Shown here one piece after another: positions 58,170 through 64,000 of a stretch of DNA of 64,000 nt. Position numbers and translations under genes: made by a program. The stretch is from Aquanectria penicillioides (taxonomy: Eukaryota; Ascomycota; Sordariomycetes; Hypocreales; Nectriaceae). Numbering within the stretch: position 1 is the stretch's first letter; every line of letters begins with the position of its first letter. The notes under the pieces were generated by a model. That model was not told the origin of the DNA, made no database searches, and saw nothing but the letters and a program-made list of their open reading frames with translations. The DNA lies in NCBI GenBank assembly GCA_003415625.1, contig PYIU01000003.1, positions 1,550,001-1,614,000 of the forward strand. Reading direction: 5' to 3'.

Positions 58170-60940
58170 ATGAATTCCCGCATGGACTTCACAGACCGAG
58201 CCCAGAAGGCCGTCGAGGATGCCATGACGCTTGCTGAGCAGTACGGTCACTCTCAGCTGGTGCCTGTTCATCTCGCCGTGTCCCTTCTGGATCCCCCCCC
58301 GACCAGTCCAAGGACCAGCAAAACAACCCTGGTACAACCAGCACTCTCTTCCGCCAAGTCGTCGAGCGAGCCCGTGGCGACCCCCAGCTCTTCGACCGAG
58401 CCCTCAAGAAAACACTCGTCAGACTTCCCAGCCAAGATCCTCCACCTGAGACAGTGTCTCTAGCCCCTCAATTTCATAGTGTCTTGCGAAAGGCTATGGA
58501 GTTGCAGAAGGTTCAGAAGGACACTTACATTGGCGTCGACCACCTCATCACTGCCTTGTCTGAGGATTCTGCCATCCAGACGGCTCTGAGAGAAGCCAAC
58601 ATCCCCAAACCCAAGCTTGTCCAGGAGGCCATTCAGGCTATCCGTGGAACTAAGCGGGTTGATAGCAAGACCGCTGATACTGAAGAAGAGAACGAGAATC
58701 TGGCCAAGTTCACCATTGACATGACTGAAATGGCCAGGGACAAGAAGATTGACCCCGTCATCGGTCGTGAGGAGGAGATCCGCCGAGTCGTGCGAATCCT
58801 TTCTCGACGAACCAAGAACAATCCCGTTCTCATCGGTGAGCCCGGTGTTGGTAAGACCACGGTCGTCGAGGGACTCGCTCAGCGTATTGTCAACCGCGAT
58901 GTGCCCGACAACCTGAAGCACTGCAAGTTGCTTTCACTCGATGTTGGTGCGCTTGTTGCTGGCAGCAAGTACCGTGGGGAGTTTGAAGAGAGAATGAAGG
59001 GAGTTTTGAAGGAGATTCAGGAGTCCAAGGACATGATAGTCCTGTTCGTCGATGAAATCCACCTTCTCATGGGTGCTGGTTCATCCGGTGAGGGAGGCAT
59101 GGACGCCGCCAATCTACTCAAGCCCATGCTGGCTCGTGGCCAACTGCACTGTATTGGTGCGACTACCCTCGCCGAATACCGCAAGTACGTTGAAAAGGAC
59201 GCGGCCTTTGAGCGTCGATTCCAGCAAGTTCTCGTCAAGGAGCCCTCGATCACGGAGACCATCTCTATTCTCCGAGGTCTGAAGGAGCGATATGACAGAC
59301 ATCATCGTGTCACCATTCTTGACAGCGCTCTAGTGGCTGCCGCCAATCTTGCCGCCAGATATCTCACCTCACGACGCATGCCCGACTCGGCTATTGACCT
59401 AGTCGATGAGGCTGCCGCCGCTGTGCGCGTTGCTCGAGAGTCGCAACCCGAAATTATTGATTCTCTTGAGCGCAAGCTGAACCAATTGAGGATTGAGATT
59501 GCTGCCCTCGAGAAGGAGCACGATGACGCTTCCCGAACCCGTCTTCAGCAAGCCCGCAAGGATGCTAAGAATGTTGAAGAAGAATTGCAACCGCTACGGG
59601 AGAAGTACCAGAGCGAGATCAAGCGCAGCGAACAGATCCACATTGCCAAGGTCAAGCTCGATGACCTCGAAAAGCGATTGGAGGATGCCATCAATAACGG
59701 CGAGCACGCCAAGGCTGCCGATCTCAAGTATGGTGCCATCCCCGAGCAGGAGGCTGTCATCAAGGAGCTTCAGGCCCGCAAGGTCGCTGCTGATGCTGCC
59801 TTGAATGCCACCGGCGCTGATGCTGGCGGTGCAATGGTTACGGACATTGTCACTGCCGATCACATCAACGAAATTGTTGCTCGATGGACTGGTATCCCTG
59901 TCACCAGGCTTCGCACTTCTGAGAAGGAGAAGCTCATTCACATGGAGAAGGTTCTTGGCAAGGTCGTTGTCGGCCAAAAGGAAGCTGTTCAATCTGTTGC
60001 TAATGCCATTCGACTTCAACGGTCTGGCCTCAGCAACCCCAACCAACCACCCAGTTTCCTCTTCTGCGGTCCCTCTGGTACTGGAAAGACGCTCCTCACC
60101 AAAGCTCTGGCCGAGTTCCTGTTTGATGATGCTAAGGCCATGATCCGCTTCGATATGTCCGAGTACCAGGAGCGACACTCTCTCAGCCGAATGATCGGTG
60201 CGCCTCCTGGCTACGTCGGCCACGATGCTGGTGGTCAGCTGACTGAAGCTCTCCGACGAAAGCCATTCTCGATCCTCCTCTTCGATGAGGTCGAGAAGGC
60301 TGCCAAGGAAATTTTGACAGTTCTCCTCCAGCTCATGGATGACGGTCGCATTACTGATGGTCAAGGCAGAGTCGTTGACGCTAAGAACTGCATCGTTGTC
60401 ATGACCTCTAACTTAGGTGCCGAGTATCTCACGCGCCCCGGCTCCAAGGAAGGTAGAGTCGATTCTCAGAGCAGGGAACTCGTCATGGGTGCCTTGCGCA
60501 ACTACTTCCTCCCCGAGTTCCTCAACCGTATCAACTCGGTGGTCATCTTTAACAGACTTACACGCCGTGAGATTCGCAAGATTGTGGATATCCGACTGGG
60601 GGAGATCCAGAAGCGTCTCGAAGATAACGGGCGCAAGGTCCACATTGATGTCTCCGACGAGGCAAAGGATTACCTCGGCAGCTCAGGTTATTCGCCGGCC
60701 TACGGAGCTCGTCCCCTTTCCCGTCTTATCGAAAAGGAGGTGCTCAACCGTCTCGCTATCCTTATCCTTCGCAACAACATCCGCGATGGCGAGGCAGCTC
60801 GCGTCGAGCTCATTGACGGCAAGATTGTCGTCCTCGCTAACCACCCTGACAGTGAGTTGGGCGAGGATGAGGACATGGCCGACTCAGATGATGCCGTGGA
60901 GGAGATGCTTGATGATATGGATCAAGACATTTACGACTAA
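58170..60940 (+). CDS. HSP104: Heat-shock disaggregase HSP104 (ClpB family), one apparent frameshift
   Basis: Cytosolic hexameric AAA+ disaggregase that pulls proteins out of aggregates with Hsp70. Intronless, about 923 residues after repair. It starts [20 protein letters not shown] (Clp_N repeat), with the first Walker A GEPGVGKT at residue about 222, Walker [16 protein letters not shown], the M-domain coiled coil around 400-510, second Walker A GPSGTGKT at about 633, and the AAA2 motif [13 protein letters not shown]. The C-terminus is acidic ([17 protein letters not shown]), as in eukaryotic cytosolic Hsp104. At 58293-58300 a C8 run needs nine C: without it the frame reads PTSPRTSK and stops at 58463, with it [14 protein letters not shown] leads into the long ORF. 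The rest is uninterrupted. Confidence 0.96.
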
Positions 60941-61241
60941 ATTGGTTTCACAAGCAAGCGATAATTGAGATGCATAGTGGATTGTTTAATTGGTGAGAAT
61001 TGGTGAGCATGATGACTTTGGATAATGACGGCGTTAACAGGGAAAGATTGACCTGTACTTTTGCTTAGAGCATTCTTGTTACTAGATAAAGCTCATACAG
61101 TTTACCATGATATAAAAAGGTTTATGTTTGATTATTAACTGCCCTCATGATTTCGTGATGTCTACCGTAGGTATTAAACTATTCAAACCACCCAGTCTAT
61201 GTACACCTATCCTATTATGCTTTCCGTATTTGGTATCAGTT
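60941..61241. other. Intergenic, convergent ends of HSP104 and the Zn2Cys6 gene
   Basis: 301 bases between stop codons; A/T-rich, no gene. Confidence 0.5.
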
Positions 61242-63569
61242 TTATGGAGGCCCGAGAAATACTGCACCATCTCCCCAACCGAATTCATCCAAAAACACCG
61301 ACCAATCGAGGTCTTGGAACAAGTCGTGCCCCGTATTCATTGCCTGCTCCGTCTCCGTGCTGGTAGGGGCGGATGGGCCATCTGAGATTGTCGGTCAGTA
61401 TCAAGCAGACAGCGGCAGCGTATGCTGGGCGGTAACTTACGGAATGCCTCAAGGCCCTTGTTGACGCCCTCCGTGCTCTTCTTGGCTTCCTGCAAAGCCT
61501 CGCGGAAGCGAGTGAGACACCAATATGTGACAGCGCCGCCGAGACGCTCAGGCCATGCAGAGGCCGGCTCCGTCCACTTGGGGAGTACGTTGCGTATTGA
61601 CCAGAAAGTCTCGAGGATCACAGAAGCACGGCCGGGTAAGTCTCCCTCTCGCACACTACAGCATTGCACTGCCGTGCGTAGCTTGAGGGCAATGGCATCA
61701 GCGTCGGCTGGGGTGATGTTGGACGGGACGCTGGTGGAATGTAGCATGGAGAGGACGATGCAGCTGGCGTCAATGACGGCGCGGTAAATCCAGTGGGGTC
61801 CGTGAGTAAGGAACTTGCTATGAGAATCGAGGGCGAGAGCGGTGGTGAGGAGAGAATGGCTGGTGTTGTAGGTGCGAAGTGCGTTGAAGGCGAAGTTGGG
61901 ACGAGGAGCACCACGGGGGAGGCGAAGTAGTATGACTGGACTTCGAGTTGAGAAGTTAGGAGGAGGAACCGGGAGCAATCTAGGTTCACAAGAGTGTTAG
62001 CAATATCAAGTCGTCAAGATCACAAGCTGCTGAAGATGCACCATACCAGTGTCTACTCGTACGAGTGCTTTGAAAATTTCCAAGTCGTCCTCCCAAATCT
62101 TGACTGTACCCTCGGTAACGCCTCCGTGATCGGCTACTTGGGCCGCCATGGCTGTGTGGAGGCGATTTGAGAATTTTTGAAGGTCAAACAACACCATGAG
62201 CTCGGAGGCCAATGTATCTTCCATTACTTTCTTGCATTGTCTGTCATTATGTTGGAAGATTGGCGATGGCAACCCAGAGCATGTTGAAGTCCTGCAAGAT
62301 ATCATTCTGTCAGTGCCTTTCTACGAATATTTCAAGAATAAAAATTTACCTCTGCGCAAGAATGCAACAAAATATCCATGTCACTGAGGCCTCTTGGTCG
62401 GTACAATGCATATTCTGACGCCCGCCTATACAATATCTAGGATGAGATCCACGCCCGGTATGCAGGCCAAGAAGCAAGCAGGAAGTGGTGGCAATCGACA
62501 CCAGAGTTGAGGATGGGTCGGTCACAAACCGAATCGTTGGGAAAGGCCATGCGCAGATGAGGAGGAGTGCGTGAATAATTTCCAAGTCGTGGGCAGGAGT
62601 CGCAATGACGGTCCAGATGTCTCGATTGAGAAGCTCGATCAGGCTGGTGAAGATGGTATCATCTCTAGCATACCGTCGGCTAGACACGTAAATGACAGAC
62701 CAGAAGAGAGTCGGGCATGCCTGATAGCACTCATCCGGGGTTTTCTTCCGTAGAATTGGGAGATATGGGTGGAAACATTGAAGATACCTACACGATCATT
62801 AGCGCCGTCGCCGCGGGAAGATGGTGAGGCGTCGCACTTTTCGAAGTACCAGTTGATATCCTCCCCAGGCAGGACTTTGTCGTTAAGAAGACGGGCTTTC
62901 GTGGGCCCCAAGTTTTGATACTCAGTTGGGGATGGCTGTGGTCCCGGTTGTGCGTGGACAAGGGTGGCCGCAGTCGGAACTATTCCAGCAGACGAGTTGA
63001 GGCGTTTGGCCTGCTCAGGGTAGATGGTATTATGAACCTGTGGCGTCGGCGGGCTCCAGGCAGGCTCTCCACTTGATCTGGGATTCACTGCTTCTTTGAT
63101 GGTTTTGAGTTCCTGTTCTAACAACTCAAGCTTGCTGTTGACAATGGCGTTAGCCTAGATCTAGGGTAACGTGAGAATTTGACGCAGTACGGGAATGGCA
63201 GAGGGTAAACAACGGCATGCCCGGGTCGATGGCGTCAAACATGGAGCAGAGCCGGGAGCAGAACCAAAAACAGTACCTTCTCTTAGTAACTCGCTTGTGA
63301 GTCCTGTCGTATACGCACGATAGTTGCAGCTTAGCACATCGCTGGCAGGGTTGTCCCAGCACCGCACTCGCACGGCAACGAACCTTGGTAACATCAGCCT
63401 CACACACTCAACAGACCAACAAACATGGATTTCGAGGGCTCACTTTGGAATCGCGACAGCTGATGCAAGCTACGTTCCGTCTAATCTTGTCCTGGGACTG
63501 TTGATACTGTTGTTGTCCAGCACCGGAAGCGGAAGCTGGAGAGTCCCCTGGAGGCGGTGTCGGGGCCAT
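61242..63569 (-). CDS. Zn2Cys6 transcription factor, one apparent frameshift
   Basis: Fungal-specific nuclear regulator; target genes unknown. Seven exons: 63444-63569, 63277-63383, 62838-63134, 62350-62787, 62047-62291, 61441-61979, 61242-61381; about 630 residues after repair. The cluster is C-x2-C-x6-C-x9-C-x2-C-x6-C (CISCRDSKVRC...CQRCAKLQLSC), and the first intron falls inside it, between Lys and Val. A linker-coiled coil follows (SKLELLEQELKTIKE), then the fungal_trans-like middle region: NWYFEKYLQCFHPYLPILRK, CPTLFWSVIYVSSRRYARDD, HALLLICAWPFPT. The end is acidic-aromatic (HDLFQDLDWSVFLDEFGWGD), a likely activation domain. Frame is lost at the G5 run 61915-61919; one base restores YYFASPRGAPRPNFAFNALR and the phase. 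Confidence 0.85.
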
Positions 63570-64000
63570 TGTGTCATCACAGCCCCGATACCAGAGTGTT
63601 TAGTCGCTCAGAGCCTTCCTCTGCGCACATAGTTTATGGGAGTAGAGCCTGTTGATGCGGTTGTGTTAACAATGCTCTGTGACGAAACCTTTGAGACCCG
63701 CTCGTTGGTAGAGTTGCGCGATGATGGTTAGGTCGGGTGACGTCACGTGGGCAAACTAATTGGGCAGGCTTCGGCGAAGGAGACTGACGAATCCAAGAAT
63801 TTAAAAAAAAAATTTAGGGTCCCAAGTAGGTAGTTATTTACATTCATCAAGTTTTTCTTTTCGGGGATTCAAAGTTCTATGAATCAATTATATGTCGTGA
63901 GACAATGCTAGGCGCTTGTCCTGCTTGTTCTGGTTTCAAGTGCCAATCGCATGCCGCTCCAATCACCGTGCTTCCTCGTCAAGTTACTCTTTTCGCTCAA
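63570..64000. other. Promoter of the Zn2Cys6 gene and unassigned right edge
   Basis: About 430 bases with A-rich (63803-63811) and T-rich runs; no gene recognised before the window ends. Confidence 0.5.

Overview
The window is nuclear DNA from a filamentous ascomycete (Pezizomycotina), probably a Sordariomycete. The signs are: short GT-AG introns, mostly 50-70 nt; well-spaced monocistronic genes on both strands; a histone H4 gene with two introns; fungal-specific families (Zn2Cys6 regulator, Ste11 MAPKKK with SAM and Ras-association domains, DUF3605, mL67/Mhr1, mL60, fungal Snd2); and intergenic DNA full of microsatellites, homopolymers and GGTACC-type motifs. I resolved 23 protein genes and one tRNA and placed exon junctions by splice signals, reading-frame arithmetic and family knowledge.

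Layout. 0-4.5 kb: the N-terminal half of PI 4-kinase PIK1 (runs off the left edge) and NC2-alpha, both minus strand. 7.4-14.8 kb: an HGGG-type esterase, a DUF3605 protein tail-to-tail with SND2, and the APC/C subunit CDC27. 15.7-21.3 kb: a GH127 beta-L-arabinofuranosidase divergent from an MFS sugar transporter. 22.1-28.8 kb: a dense housekeeping block with histone H4, TRAPP subunit 2 (sedlin), mL60, cap-binding CBC2 and nucleoporin NUP82. 30.9-32.3 kb: an uncharacterised Arg/Ser- and Pro-rich protein. 35.4-44.8 kb: an EBP-family membrane protein, a PrpF-family isomerase, a gamma-glutamylcyclotransferase-like protein and STE11, all minus strand. 44.8-52.6 kb: a gene-poor stretch with a distinctly AT-rich core (about 48.7-51.2 kb) that ends at a tRNA-Arg(UCU). 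52.6-63.6 kb: prephenate dehydratase, a sulfotransferase-like P-loop protein, mL67, HSP104 and a Zn2Cys6 transcription factor.

The most important observation concerns the sequence itself. Nine conserved genes, several of them universal in fungi (CDC27, CBC2, HSP104, sedlin, STE11, prephenate dehydratase), are interrupted by single-base losses. There are 13 in total, nearly all inside runs of C or G. Adding one base at each site makes the exon arithmetic close exactly and recovers family-conserved protein. This points to systematic homopolymer under-calling in the assembly rather than 9 pseudogenes, and anyone using automatic ORF calls here will get truncated proteins.

Biologically, the most suggestive local unit is the divergent GH127/MFS pair, which looks like a two-gene uptake-and-hydrolysis module for an arabinose-containing sugar. 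I did not find a convincing novel defence, mobile or RNA system; the AT-rich block beside the tRNA is the best place to look for a decayed element.
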